DNA from: Salinihabitans flavidus
GTDB taxonomy: Bacteria; Pseudomonadota; Alphaproteobacteria; Rhodobacterales; Rhodobacteraceae
NCBI RefSeq assembly: GCF_900110425.1
Contig: NZ_FODS01000015.1
Location: 1 to 64,000 of the forward strand
Length of the DNA stretch: 64,000 nucleotides
Reading direction: 5' to 3'
The notes under the pieces were generated by a model, which saw only the letters and a list, made by a program, of their open reading frames with translations, made no database searches and had not been told where the DNA came from. Below are positions 17,763 to 26,755 of the stretch, in pieces. Both the position numbers and the translations under genes were made by a program. The stretch's first letter is position 1, and every line of letters begins with the position of its first letter.

Positions 17763-17798
17763 AAGCGCCCGTTCGGCCTTGCCGGGCGGGCGCTTTTA
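17763..17798 (+). terminator. Rho-independent terminator after BCCT gene
   Basis: AAAGCGCCCG pairs with CGGGCGCTTT across a short loop and is followed by a T run. It starts 30 bp after the BCCT stop and ends before the aminotransferase gene. Confidence 0.88.
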
Positions 17799-17813
17799 CG
17801 CTCAGGTGTCGCC

Positions 17814-19040
17814 ATGACACAGCTTGATTCAGATTTCGTCCGGGCGCAATTCCCGGCCTTTTCAGAGCCTTCGCTTGCCGGGCAGGCGTTTTTCGAAAAT
17901 GCGGGCGGGTCCTATACCTGCGGGGCGGTGATCGACCGGCTCACCCGGTTTTACCGTGAGCGCAAGGTGCAGCCCTATGGCCCCTATGAGGCCAGCCGCA
18001 AGGGCGGCGCGGAGATGGACGAGGCGCGCACGCGTCTGGCCGCGTGGCTGGGGGTGGAGACCGAGGAGCTTTCGTTCGGGCCGTCCACGACGCAGAACAC
18101 CTATGTGATGGCGCAGGCATTCGGCGAATGGATGCAGCCGGGCGATGCGATCATCGTCACCGATCAGGACCATGAGGCCAATTCCGGGCCGTGGCGGCGG
18201 CTCGCGGCGCGCGGGATCGAGGTGCGGGAGTGGAAGATCGACCCCGAGAGCGGGCATCTGGACCCCGAGGATTTGTCGGCGTTGCTGGACGATTCGGTGC
18301 GGCTTGTGTGTTTTCCGCATTGCTCCAACGTGGTGGGGGAGATCAACCCGGCCGCCGAGATCACGGCGCTGGCCCATGCGGCGGGGGCGTTCGTCTGTAT
18401 CGACGGCGTGAGCTATGCGCCGCACGGCCTGCCGGATGTGGGCGCGATCGGGGCGGATATCTACCTGTTTTCCAGCTACAAGACCTATGGGCCGCATCAG
18501 GGCATCATGGTGGTGCGGCGCGCGCTTGGCGCGGTGCTGCCCAATCAGGCGCATTTCTTCAACGCCGACACGCTTTACAAGCGCTTCACCCCGGCGGGGC
18601 CGGATCACGCGCAGATCGCCGCCTGCGCGGGGATGGTGGATTACCTCGAGGCGCTGGCCGCGCATCACGAGATCGACGCGGGCAGCCCGGCGGCGACCGG
18701 CGCGGCGGTGCATGACCTGATGCGCGCGCATGAAACACGGCTTCTCAAGCCGGTGCTGGAGTTCGCCGCGGCGCGCAATTCCGTGCGCCTTCTGGGGCCG
18801 TCAGAGGCCGAGGGGCGCGCGCCCACGGTGGCGCTTGCGGCCGAGGCGCCGGGGCTGGAACTGGCCACGCGGCTGGCCGATCACGCGATCATGGCGGGGG
18901 GCGGCGATTTCTATGCTGTGCGCGCCCTCAAGGCGCAGGGCGTGGACATGGACAAGGGCGTTCTGCGCCTCAGCTTCGTGCATTACACCACGCAGGACGA
19001 GGTCGAAAAGCTTCTGACCGCGCTTGATGCCGTGCTGTGA
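17814..19040 (+). CDS. Class V aminotransferase / cysteine desulfurase-like PLP enzyme
   Basis: A 408-residue PLP enzyme of the class V fold. It shows FENAGGSYTCGAVIDRL at the N-terminus, SFGPSTTQNTYVMA for cofactor binding, VCIDGVSYAPHGLPDVG, and the Schiff-base lysine in LFSSYKTYGPHQGIMVV (about residue 224). Unlike SufS it lacks an obvious catalytic Cys loop, so it is better called desulfurase-like; the branch includes proteins acting on selenocysteine or cysteine analogues. It stands alone between terminator and cfa. Substrate not known. Confidence 0.85.
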   Translation: MTQLDSDFVRAQFPAFSEPSLAGQAFFENAGGSYTCGAVIDRLTRFYRERKVQPYGPYEASRKGGAEMDEARTRLAAWLGVETEELSFGPSTTQNTYVMAQAFGEWMQPGDAIIVTDQDHEANSGPWRRLAARGIEVREWKIDPESGHLDPEDLSALLDDSVRLVCFPHCSNVVGEINPAAEITALAHAAGAFVCIDGVSYAPHGLPDVGAIGADIYLFSSYKTYGPHQGIMVVRRALGAVLPNQAHFFNADTLYKRFTPAGPDHAQIAACAGMVDYLEALAAHHEIDAGSPAATGAAVHDLMRAHETRLLKPVLEFAAARNSVRLLGPSEAEGRAPTVALAAEAPGLELATRLADHAIMAGGGDFYAVRALKAQGVDMDKGVLRLSFVHYTTQDEVEKLLTALDAVL

Positions 19041-19185
19041 AGACCGCATCCGGAGGCAGCCGGCCACCTGCCGGTTTTCCGGGCGCGCTGACGGTCCGGC
19101 CTGTCCAATTTCCATAAAACCTTGCCGCCGGGCCGCGACCAGCCTAATTTTACGTTGGACGTGAGGACTTTGGGAGTGAGAGTGG

Positions 19186-20394
19186 ATGATCCTGACAAGC
19201 ACCAAGGGGCAACGTGATCTGCCGCGGTACTTCGCGCGTGTCTTTGATGCCGCGGGCAAGATCAACAGCGGGCGGATAGATTTCATGATGCCCGACGGGC
19301 GGGTGTTCCGGGCGGAGGGGCCGAATCCGGGGCCGGTGGCGGTGCTGAACATCCATAACGCCGACACCTTTGCGCGGCTTATCCGGGAGGGCGATCTCGG
19401 CTTTTGCGATGCCTATATCGAGGGCTGGTGGAGCACGCCGGATTTGCAGGCGTTTCTGGATTTTCTACAGTCCGACAACGACGCGCTCTATGACGGGTTT
19501 CCCGGCATGGGTTTGGTGCGGTTTTTCGAACGGATTCGGCATCTTCTGCGCTCCAACTCACGCAAGCAGGCCAGAAAGAACATTTCCTATCACTACGATC
19601 TGGGCAATGAGTTCTACCAACTGTGGCTCGATGAGACGATGACCTATTCCTCGGCCAAGTTCGACAGCGGACAGGAGGATCTGGAGGCGGCGCAGACGGC
19701 GAAATACGCCGCGTTGGTCGATCAGATGGGCGTGCAGCCCGGCGATCACATTCTGGAAATAGGGTGTGGTTGGGGCGGATTTGCCGAATTTGCCGCGCGT
19801 GAGCGGGGCCTGCGGGTGACCGGGCTGACCATCAGCCGGGAGCAGTTGAACTATGCAAGGCAACGCATTGAAAAGGCAGGACTATCCGACAAGGTGGAGT
19901 TCAGGTTGCAGGATTACCGCGACGAGCGCGGCACCTATGACGGGATCGCCAGCATCGAGATGTTCGAGGCGGTGGGCGAGAAATACTGGCCAGTCTATTT
20001 CGAAACGCTCAAGGCGCGGCTGAAGCCGGGCGGCAATGCCACGCTTCAGATCATCACACTGGATGAAAAACGCTTTGAGAGTTATCGAAAAGGTGTTGAT
20101 TTCATTCAGAAATACATCTTTCCCGGTGGGATGATTCCGTCGCGCAGCGCGCTCAGCCGGGAGATTCAGGACGCCGGGCTGAAGGTCTTGCGCTCCATCG
20201 AGTTCGGGGAAAGTTATTCGCAGACGCTGCGGCGCTGGCATCAGTCGTTCAACGACAAATGGGACGAGGTGGCCGCGCTCGGCTTTGACGACAGGTTCCG
20301 GCGGATGTGGAATTTCTATCTCACGTCTTGTGCGGCGGCCTTTCACAGCGGAAACTGTGACGTGACCCAGATCACTGTCACAAGGTCCGCGTAA
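19186..20394 (+). CDS. cfa: Cyclopropane-fatty-acyl-phospholipid synthase family
   Basis: A 402-residue SAM-dependent enzyme that methylates or cyclopropanates unsaturated phospholipid acyl chains. Motifs: ISYHYDLGNEFYQLWLDETM, SAM-binding ILEIGCGWGGFAEFA (about 188-202), VTGLTISREQLNYA, and SIEMFEAVGEKYWP, then the bicarbonate-site-like FIQKYIFPGGMIPS. The ATG at 19186 follows GGGAGTGAGAGTGG. It ends with a one-base overlap with trgA, implying co-transcription with the trg genes. Length is typical. Confidence 0.93.
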   Translation: MILTSTKGQRDLPRYFARVFDAAGKINSGRIDFMMPDGRVFRAEGPNPGPVAVLNIHNADTFARLIREGDLGFCDAYIEGWWSTPDLQAFLDFLQSDNDALYDGFPGMGLVRFFERIRHLLRSNSRKQARKNISYHYDLGNEFYQLWLDETMTYSSAKFDSGQEDLEAAQTAKYAALVDQMGVQPGDHILEIGCGWGGFAEFAARERGLRVTGLTISREQLNYARQRIEKAGLSDKVEFRLQDYRDERGTYDGIASIEMFEAVGEKYWPVYFETLKARLKPGGNATLQIITLDEKRFESYRKGVDFIQKYIFPGGMIPSRSALSREIQDAGLKVLRSIEFGESYSQTLRRWHQSFNDKWDEVAALGFDDRFRRMWNFYLTSCAAAFHSGNCDVTQITVTRSA

Positions 20395-20834
20395 TGCCCA
20401 CCGCTGCCCGGCTTGTCGCCGCTGTTTTCATGGCTGTGCTGGGCGCGGTCGTGTCGGAACTGGTCAAACCGGAGTTGCCCGAGGGCACGGGGTTCGGCTA
20501 TTTCACGCTTGTGAATGCGGCGATTGGCGCCTTTGTCGGCTGGACCACGATCGGCAAGCGGGTGGGGCGCGGGATCACGGCGGCGATCAATCACGGGCTG
20601 ACGGGGGCGGTGGTTCTGGTGATGCTGGGGCTGTTCGTTCAGGGTTGCAATGAGATGCTGCGCGTTGCGATGCGCTCACGCTATGACGGGCCCGTGGAGG
20701 CGGTGGTGTCGGTTTTCGAGCTGATGGCGAAGTTCGGGTTGTATCTTCTGACGCCGGGGATCATCTCTGCGCTTGCGATTGGCGGTATCCTTGCGGGGTT
20801 GGCCGCCGAAGGGGCAAGCCGGCGCTGGAGGTAA
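20394..20834 (+). CDS. trgA: TrgA-family membrane protein (tellurite-resistance locus)
   Basis: A 146-residue protein with about four membrane segments (LVAAVFMAVLGAVVSEL, YFTLVNAAIGAFVGW, GLTGAVVLVMLGLFVQGC, LLTPGIISALAIGGILAGL). Sequence character and position before trgB and cysK match the Rhodobacter sphaeroides tellurite-resistance locus trgAB-cysK. The start overlaps the cfa stop by one base. The molecular role of TrgA is not known; the assignment leans on gene order. Confidence 0.85.
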   Translation: MPTAARLVAAVFMAVLGAVVSELVKPELPEGTGFGYFTLVNAAIGAFVGWTTIGKRVGRGITAAINHGLTGAVVLVMLGLFVQGCNEMLRVAMRSRYDGPVEAVVSVFELMAKFGLYLLTPGIISALAIGGILAGLAAEGASRRWR

Positions 20835-20838
20835 GCCA

Positions 20839-21966
20839 TTGGACACATTGTTTTTCTATGGGACGCTGCGGTATCGGCCGCTGCTTGAGATCGTGCTTGG
20901 CCGGGGCGCGAAGACTGTGGCGGCGCAGCCCGCCACGCTGCACGGGTATGCGGTTGTCCGCGACGGGTCCTCTCCGTTTCCCACGATACGGGCTGAACCG
21001 GGCGCGCGGGCAGAGGGGCTTGTGGTCGAAGGGCTCAGCGAGAACGATCGCGCGCGGCTCGATTTCTACGAGGGCGGCTTTGCCTATGCGCTGCGCCCGG
21101 TCACGGTTCATGGCGAGGATGGCCCGCAGGTCGCGGAGGTCTATTTCCCCGACACCGAGGAACGGCCGCGCGGCGCGGATTGGTCGTTTGAGGAGTGGGC
21201 GGCGCGATGGGCCGAGATGTCCTGCCATGCCGCGCGGGAGGTGATGGGCTACTACGAGGTGCGCAGCGCGCAGGAGGTGGCCGCCATTTTTCCGGCGATC
21301 CGGGCACGGGCGTGGGCGAAGGTCAGGGCGCGGGCGCAGAACCATGCCTACAGCCCCTCGGGCTATACCGACAGCGATGTGCGCGAGTGCGCGCACCGCC
21401 AGCCCTATGGCGGGTTCTACGCCCTGGCGGAATACGATCTGTGCTATCGTCGCTATGACGGGTCGATGAGCGAGCAGGTGGAGCGGGCGGTGCTGGTGGC
21501 CACGGACGCGGTGATCGTTCTGCCCTATGATCCGGCGCGCGACCGGGTGCTTCTGATCGAGCAGTTCCGCCCCGGCCCGCACGCCCGCAACGATGCGCGG
21601 CCCTGGCAGCTGGAGCCGGTGGCGGGACGGATCGACGCCGGAGAAACGCCCGAGGCAACCGCCCGGCGCGAGACGGTCGAGGAGGCGGGCATAGAGCTTC
21701 GCGGTCTGGAGGAGGTGGCGCACGCCTATGCCACGCCGGGATGCAGCAGCGAGTTCTTCGATATCTATGTCGGCCTGACGGATTTGCCCGACGATGTGAC
21801 CGGGGTGGCCGGGCTCGACAGCGAGGCCGAGGATATCCGCTCCTATCTCTTTGGCTTCGACGAGGCGATGGCGCTGGTGGACCGGATGGCGATTGTCAAC
21901 GCGCCGCTTCTGGTGGCGCTCTTGTGGCTGGCACGTCATCGTGAGCGGCTGCGCGTGGCGGCTTGA
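20839..21966 (+). CDS. trgB: TrgB: GGCT-like plus Nudix hydrolase fusion
   Basis: A 375-residue two-domain protein. Residues 1-130 form a gamma-glutamylcyclotransferase-like fold (LFFYGTLRYRPLLEIVLG; later FYEGGFAYALRPV). Residues 200-375 form an ADP-sugar-type Nudix domain with the full box GRIDAGETPEATARRETVEEAGI. The TTG start at 20839 is set by GGAGGT just upstream and begins right at the GGCT motif. It lies 4 bp after trgA and before cysK, as in the known tellurite-resistance cluster. The catalytic substrate remains unknown. Confidence 0.9.
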   Translation: MDTLFFYGTLRYRPLLEIVLGRGAKTVAAQPATLHGYAVVRDGSSPFPTIRAEPGARAEGLVVEGLSENDRARLDFYEGGFAYALRPVTVHGEDGPQVAEVYFPDTEERPRGADWSFEEWAARWAEMSCHAAREVMGYYEVRSAQEVAAIFPAIRARAWAKVRARAQNHAYSPSGYTDSDVRECAHRQPYGGFYALAEYDLCYRRYDGSMSEQVERAVLVATDAVIVLPYDPARDRVLLIEQFRPGPHARNDARPWQLEPVAGRIDAGETPEATARRETVEEAGIELRGLEEVAHAYATPGCSSEFFDIYVGLTDLPDDVTGVAGLDSEAEDIRSYLFGFDEAMALVDRMAIVNAPLLVALLWLARHRERLRVAA

Positions 21967-22024
21967 GTTCCCGGTGATGCCCGCCTACACAGGACAGGGC
22001 GAGATCGAGACGAAAGGCGCCCCG

Positions 22025-23062
22025 ATGCGTATTGCGAATGACATGGCCGATGTGATCGGCGACACCCCCCTGATCCGGCTCAGGAACGCGAGCGAGACGA
22101 CGGGCTGCGAGATCCTCGGCAAGGCGGAATTCATGAATCCGGGGCAGTCGGTGAAGGATCGCGCCGCGCTCTACATCATCCGCGACGCGATGGAGCGCGG
22201 GCTGCTGTCGCCCGGCGGGACCATCGTGGAGGGCACGGCGGGCAACACGGGCATCGGGCTTGCGCTGGTCGGCGCGTCTATGGGGTTCAAGACCGTGATC
22301 GTGATTCCCGAGACCCAGAGCCAGGAAAAGAAGGACATGATCCGGCTGGCCGGGGCGGAGCTGGTGCAGGTGCCGGCGGCGCCCTACAAGAACCCCAACA
22401 ACTATGTCCGCTATTCGGGGCGTCTGGCCGAGGAACTGGCCAAGACGGAGCCCAATGGCGCGATCTGGGCCAACCAGTTCGACAACGTGGCCAACCGCCG
22501 CGCGCATCGTGAGACGACGGGCCCCGAGATTTGGGAGCAGACCGGGGGCAAGGTCGATGGCTTCATCTGCGCGGTCGGCTCTGGCGGCACGCTGGCGGGC
22601 GTGGCCGATGCGATCCAGCCGAGGGGCGTGAAGATCGGTCTGGCCGACCCTATGGGCGCGGCGCTTTACAGCTATTACACAACCGGAGAGTTCAAGTCCG
22701 AGGGCAGTTCGATCACCGAAGGCATCGGGCAGGGGCGCGTGACCGCGAACCTCGAAGGGTTCACGCCGGACATGTGCTATCAGATCCCCGACGAAGAGGC
22801 GCTTCCGGTGGTGTTCGATCTGTTGCAGGACGAGGGGCTTTGCCTTGGCGGCTCATCGGGCGTGAACGTGGCGGGCGCGATCCGCATGGCGCGCGAGATG
22901 GGGCCGGGCCATACGATCGTGACGGTGCTGTGCGACTATGGCACGCGCTATCAGTCCAAGCTGTTCAACCCCGCGTTCCTTGCCGAGAAGGGCCTGCCAC
23001 AGCCCGACTGGCTCGACCAGCGGGGGCCGAGCAGCATTCCGGGTGTGTTCGAGGACGTGTGA
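22025..23062 (+). CDS. cysK: Cysteine synthase A (O-acetylserine sulfhydrylase)
   Basis: CysK makes cysteine from O-acetylserine and sulfide using PLP. The 345-residue protein has NPGQSVKDRAALYII (the PLP lysine), EGTAGNTGIGLALVG (substrate loop), AVGSGGTLAGV (phosphate cradle) and LGGSSGVNVAGA near the C-terminus. ATG 22025 begins the standard MRIANDMADVIGDTPL. It follows trgB by 58 bp in the trg cluster, where thiol supply fits oxyanion or tellurite stress. Confidence 0.95.
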   Translation: MRIANDMADVIGDTPLIRLRNASETTGCEILGKAEFMNPGQSVKDRAALYIIRDAMERGLLSPGGTIVEGTAGNTGIGLALVGASMGFKTVIVIPETQSQEKKDMIRLAGAELVQVPAAPYKNPNNYVRYSGRLAEELAKTEPNGAIWANQFDNVANRRAHRETTGPEIWEQTGGKVDGFICAVGSGGTLAGVADAIQPRGVKIGLADPMGAALYSYYTTGEFKSEGSSITEGIGQGRVTANLEGFTPDMCYQIPDEEALPVVFDLLQDEGLCLGGSSGVNVAGAIRMAREMGPGHTIVTVLCDYGTRYQSKLFNPAFLAEKGLPQPDWLDQRGPSSIPGVFEDV

Positions 23063-23069
23063 GGGCGCC

Positions 23070-25502
23070 ATGAACCACATTCTGCGCCTTGCCGCGGCCC
23101 TCTGCCTGAGCCTGCTCATGGCGCTTTCTGCGGCGGCGCAGGCCAGCGATCCGCCCGATTACGACGCGTGGCGCAACGTCTCCGAGCGGGCGCAGGATGT
23201 CGTAAGCAGTGCGCGTGCCTCGGATGTGGCCCTTGGCGAGCTTCGCCAGACGCTTGTCACCTGGCGTCAGACCTTTCAGCAGGCGCAATCAGTCAACCGT
23301 TCCGAAATCGAGACGGTGCAGGCCCAGCTCAACACGCTGGGCGCACCGCCGGAGGACGGCAGCGAACCCGAGGAGATCGCGGAGCAGCGCGCCAAGCTCA
23401 ACACGCGCCTGACCGACCTGAAAGCGCCGGTCCGCCGTGCGGAGCTGGCCTATACCGAGGCCAATGCGCTGATCGGGAATGTCGATGAGATCATCCGGGA
23501 GCGCCAGACAGAGCGGCTTCTGGAATTCGGGCCGTCGCCGCTCAACCCGGTGAACTGGGCGCGCGGGTTCGATGCGGTGATGGCGTCGTTGGCGAGTATC
23601 GGCGAGGAGGGAAAAACGGCGTGGGCCAACAGGGCGCAACGCGAGACGCTGCGCTCGAACCTGCCGCGTGTCGGGCTTCTTCTTGCACTCGCGCTTTTGC
23701 TGATGACGCGGGCACGGCTGTGGATGGAACGTCTGGTACAGTCGATCCTGTCCACAGGCGCGACGGCGGGGCGCTGGCTTGCGGCGTTTCTCGTCTCGCT
23801 CGGGCAGGTGGTTCTGCCGCTGGCCGGGGTCTATGCGCTGACCGAGGCGCTCTATGCCACGGAAATGGCCGGGATGCGCGGTTCAGTGGTGCTGAATGCG
23901 CTGCCCGAGGCCAGCGCGGGTTTTCTTATCGCGCTCTGGCTTGGCGCACAGGTGTTTTCACGCTCTGACGAGGGGCAGCAGATCCTGAACCTGCCAGCCG
24001 CCGAGCGGCGACAGGGACGGCTCGCAGCGGGGCTTCTGGGTCTGGTATTCGCACTGGGCCTGATCATTCAGCGGCTGGCCGAATTCGAAACCTGGTCCGA
24101 TGCGGCTAATGTGGCAATATTTTTCCCGTTTCTGCTGCTGGCCGGGCTTTTGATGATGCGCATTGCGCAGTTGCTGCACCATCACCACGCGGCGGAAGGT
24201 GAGGAGGCGAGCCATGCCGACCGTCTCATCGGGCTTTTCGCGCGCTTTCTTCGGGTGGTCGCGATTGCCGGCCCGGTGCTGGCCGCGGTGGGGTATTCGA
24301 GCGCGGCCGAACAGTTGATGTTCCCCACGATCCTGACGGTGTTCCTGTTGGCCGGTCTGCTGCTGTTCCAGATGGTGGTCACCAATGTCTACATCCTGCT
24401 GACCGGAAACCGGGAGGGGGTGCGCGAGTCGCTGATCCCGGTTCTGGCGGGGTTTGGTCTCGTGCTGGCCGCGCTGCCGGTATTGGCGCTGATCTGGGGC
24501 GCGCGGCTGACCGATCTGGCCGAACTCTGGGCGCGGGTGTCGCGGGGCATCTCCTTCGGCGAGACCACGATCACGCCGGGTGACGTGCTGACATTGCTCA
24601 TCGTGTTCGTCATCGGCTACATGGTGACCCGTCTGGTGCAGGGCACGCTGAAGACCACGATCCTGCCCAAGACCCGTCTCGATGTGGGCGGGCAGAATGC
24701 GATGGTCGCCGGGCTCGGGTATTTCGGGATCTTTCTGGCGGCGCTGATCGCGGTGACGGCGGCGGGGATCGATCTGACGTCCATCGCGCTGGTGGCGGGG
24801 GCGTTGTCGGTGGGGATCGGCTTCGGGCTTCAGACGATCGTCTCGAACTTCGTCAGCGGCATCATTCTTCTGATCGAGAGGCCGATCTCCGAGGGCGACT
24901 GGATCGAAGTGGGCCCGCAGATGGGCATTGTCCGCGATATCTCGGTCCGCTCCACGCGGATCGAGACCTTCGACCGCACCGATGTGATCATCCCCAATAC
25001 CGATCTGATCGCCGGAACCGTGATCAACTATACCCGCGGCAATACCATTGGCCGGGTGACCGTGCCGGTTGGCGTGGCCTATGGCACCGATCCGCGCAAG
25101 GTCGAGAAAATCCTGCTGGAGATCGGAAGGGACCATCCGATGGTGGTTCTGGAGCCCGCGCCCTACGTGGTGTTTCAGGGGTTCGGGGCCTCGTCGCTCG
25201 ATTTCGAGATCCGCGCCATTCTGCGCGATGTGAACTGGATTCTGTCGGTGCGGTCCGAGATGAACTACGAGATTGCCCGGCGGTTCGCCGAAGAGGGCAT
25301 CGAGATTCCATTCGCTCAGCGTGACATCTGGCTGCGCAACCCCGAGGCGCTGCGTGGCGGTTCGCAGACCGCGCCTGAACCGGAGCCGGAGATGGAGACG
25401 TCGCGCAAGCCAGACGCCGCGGTGCAGGACCGATCCGGCGCCACGCATCTGACCGAGGCCGATATGGACACGGATGGCGAGGCAGACGGAGGAGACCGAT
25501 GA
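23070..25502 (+). CDS. MscS-family mechanosensitive channel with DUF3772 domain
   Basis: An 810-residue inner-membrane protein. Residues 1-25 are a signal peptide (LRLAAALCLSLLMALSAAAQA). A periplasmic helical DUF3772 region follows (about 30-190; coiled-coil-like QAQSVNRSEIETVQAQL), then roughly 11 membrane helices. The conserved MscS pore and beta domain comes last: SVGIGFGLQTIVSNFVSGIIL and DWIEVGPQMGIVRDISVRSTRI, about 575-640. A long acidic C-terminal tail ends the protein. It starts 8 bp after cysK and overlaps the next gene by 4 bp, so it belongs to the same run. Role: release of osmolytes on hypo-osmotic shock. Confidence 0.93.
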   Translation: MNHILRLAAALCLSLLMALSAAAQASDPPDYDAWRNVSERAQDVVSSARASDVALGELRQTLVTWRQTFQQAQSVNRSEIETVQAQLNTLGAPPEDGSEPEEIAEQRAKLNTRLTDLKAPVRRAELAYTEANALIGNVDEIIRERQTERLLEFGPSPLNPVNWARGFDAVMASLASIGEEGKTAWANRAQRETLRSNLPRVGLLLALALLLMTRARLWMERLVQSILSTGATAGRWLAAFLVSLGQVVLPLAGVYALTEALYATEMAGMRGSVVLNALPEASAGFLIALWLGAQVFSRSDEGQQILNLPAAERRQGRLAAGLLGLVFALGLIIQRLAEFETWSDAANVAIFFPFLLLAGLLMMRIAQLLHHHHAAEGEEASHADRLIGLFARFLRVVAIAGPVLAAVGYSSAAEQLMFPTILTVFLLAGLLLFQMVVTNVYILLTGNREGVRESLIPVLAGFGLVLAALPVLALIWGARLTDLAELWARVSRGISFGETTITPGDVLTLLIVFVIGYMVTRLVQGTLKTTILPKTRLDVGGQNAMVAGLGYFGIFLAALIAVTAAGIDLTSIALVAGALSVGIGFGLQTIVSNFVSGIILLIERPISEGDWIEVGPQMGIVRDISVRSTRIETFDRTDVIIPNTDLIAGTVINYTRGNTIGRVTVPVGVAYGTDPRKVEKILLEIGRDHPMVVLEPAPYVVFQGFGASSLDFEIRAILRDVNWILSVRSEMNYEIARRFAEEGIEIPFAQRDIWLRNPEALRGGSQTAPEPEPEMETSRKPDAAVQDRSGATHLTEADMDTDGEADGGDR

Positions 25503-26218
25503 CACAGATGCTGTTTCGTGAAGACCCCTATCTGCGTGAGGCCACCGCGCGGGTGACCGGCCATACGCCCGAGGGCGGGGTGGTGCTGGACCGATCCGTG
25601 TTCTATCCCACGGGGGGCGGCCAGCCGGGTGACAGTGGCACGATCACCTGGGCGGGCGGCGCGCTCTCCATCGCCACCACGGTCAAGGCGGACGGTGACG
25701 GGATCGCGCTGGTGCCGGCCGAGCCAGCCGCGCTTCCGCCCGTGGGGGAGGATGTGATGCAGGAGCTGGACTGGGATCGGCGCTACCGGCACATGCGGGT
25801 GCATACCGCGCTGCATCTTCTGTCGGTGGTGATCCCGCGCCCGGTGACGGGTGGGGCCATCGGCACGCAGAAGGGGCGGCTCGACTTCGATATGCCCGAG
25901 GCGCCCGAGGACCGCGAGGCGATCGAGGCGCGGCTCAACGATCTGATCTGGCGCGATCTGGTGGTCAGCGAAGAGTGGATCACGGAGGAGACGCTTCTGG
26001 CCCGTCCGGATCTGGTCAAGACCCTGTCGGTGCAACCGCCGCGCGGGGCAGGGCGGGTGCGCCTCATTCGCATCGGTGAGGGCGACGAGCAGGCCGATCT
26101 GCAACCCTGCGGCGGCACCCATGTGGCGCGCACCGGCGAGATCGGGCGCCTGCGCCTTGGCAAGATCGAGAAGAAGGGCCGGCAGAACCGCCGGGTCGCG
26201 CTGCTGCTCGACGATTGA
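25499..26218 (+). CDS. Alanyl-tRNA editing protein (AlaX family)
   Basis: A 239-residue free-standing editing domain that removes Ser or Gly from mischarged tRNA-Ala. Zinc ligands are visible in HMRVHTALHLL (HxxxH) and PCGGTHVARTGEI (CxxxH), and the N-terminal FYPTGGGQPGDSGTI matches the AlaRS editing fold. It starts with ATGA overlapping the MscS gene stop. It ends 80 bp before tRNA-Ser. Function is family-based. Confidence 0.93.
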   Translation: MTQMLFREDPYLREATARVTGHTPEGGVVLDRSVFYPTGGGQPGDSGTITWAGGALSIATTVKADGDGIALVPAEPAALPPVGEDVMQELDWDRRYRHMRVHTALHLLSVVIPRPVTGGAIGTQKGRLDFDMPEAPEDREAIEARLNDLIWRDLVVSEEWITEETLLARPDLVKTLSVQPPRGAGRVRLIRIGEGDEQADLQPCGGTHVARTGEIGRLRLGKIEKKGRQNRRVALLLDD

Positions 26219-26298
26219 CCGCGGCGCGATGCCGTTCGCACCGGAATGGATTTTCGCCCTTGAACTCGGGTGGCCGGTAAGGCTAAGCAGCGCATCAC

Positions 26299-26388
26299 GG
26301 AGAGGTGGCCGAGTGGTCGAAGGCGCACGCCTGGAAAGCGTGTAGGCGGGAAACCGTCTCCAGGGTTCGAATCCCTGTCTCTCCGCCA
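26299..26388 (+). tRNA. tRNA-Ser (GGA anticodon)
   Basis: A 90-nt tRNA with a long variable arm (class II). The acceptor strands GGAGAGG and TCTCTCC pair, the anticodon loop is CTGGAAA with GGA at 26333-26335, and the T-arm is GGTTCGAATCC. CCA is encoded at 26386-26388. The adjacent DNA changes to mobile-element content, so its 3' end is a likely integration target. Confidence 0.97.
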
Positions 26389-26556
26389 CCCACATAACCC
26401 ATTGATATTGAATGGAATTATATCGGAATTCCTCTGGGATTTTCCGTGCCTTGCGCGTCGATGAGCAGTGCGGAGACGCCATTCAGAGACGCGTGTGGCG
26501 GAGTTTCGGCGTTGTGTCTCTGCGGCCAGCATCATGGGTGTCGGTTTTGGCCGTGG

Positions 26557-26702
26557 ATTTCCCTGCTAGCAGGGAAATTGCAGGGAATTTTTCTGATATG
26601 CGTGCCTGCACGTGCTGATCAGTGCTAATTTCTCAGTTGTTTCAATGGCCTGAAGGGCAATTCCCTGCACCGCGCAGCAGGGAATTTGCAGGGAATTCTG
26701 AG
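26557..26702. repeat. Cluster of GCAGGGAA(A/T) repeats with perfect palindrome
   Basis: Positions 26557-26578 form a perfect 22-bp palindrome, ATTTCCCTGC-TA-GCAGGGAAAT. A direct GCAGGGAATT follows at 26580. A second group at 26660-26702 has an inverted pair around ACCGCGCA and another direct GCAGGGAATT. In all, six copies in both orientations lie between tRNA-Ser and the recombinase gene. They could be recombinase or directionality-factor binding sites. Confidence 0.7.
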
Positions 26703-26755
26703 ATCACGCAGTGATGTGGATTTGAGTTTCCTTCACCGGATGAACGAGAAAGTCC

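Noticed and set aside
15577-17820. 747-codon minus-strand frame opposite usp and BCCT
   Set aside because: It is the antisense shadow of two strong genes in GC-rich DNA; it has no motifs.
26557-26702. GCAGGGAA cluster as a CRISPR array
   Set aside because: Units are short, in both orientations, with no regular spacers.
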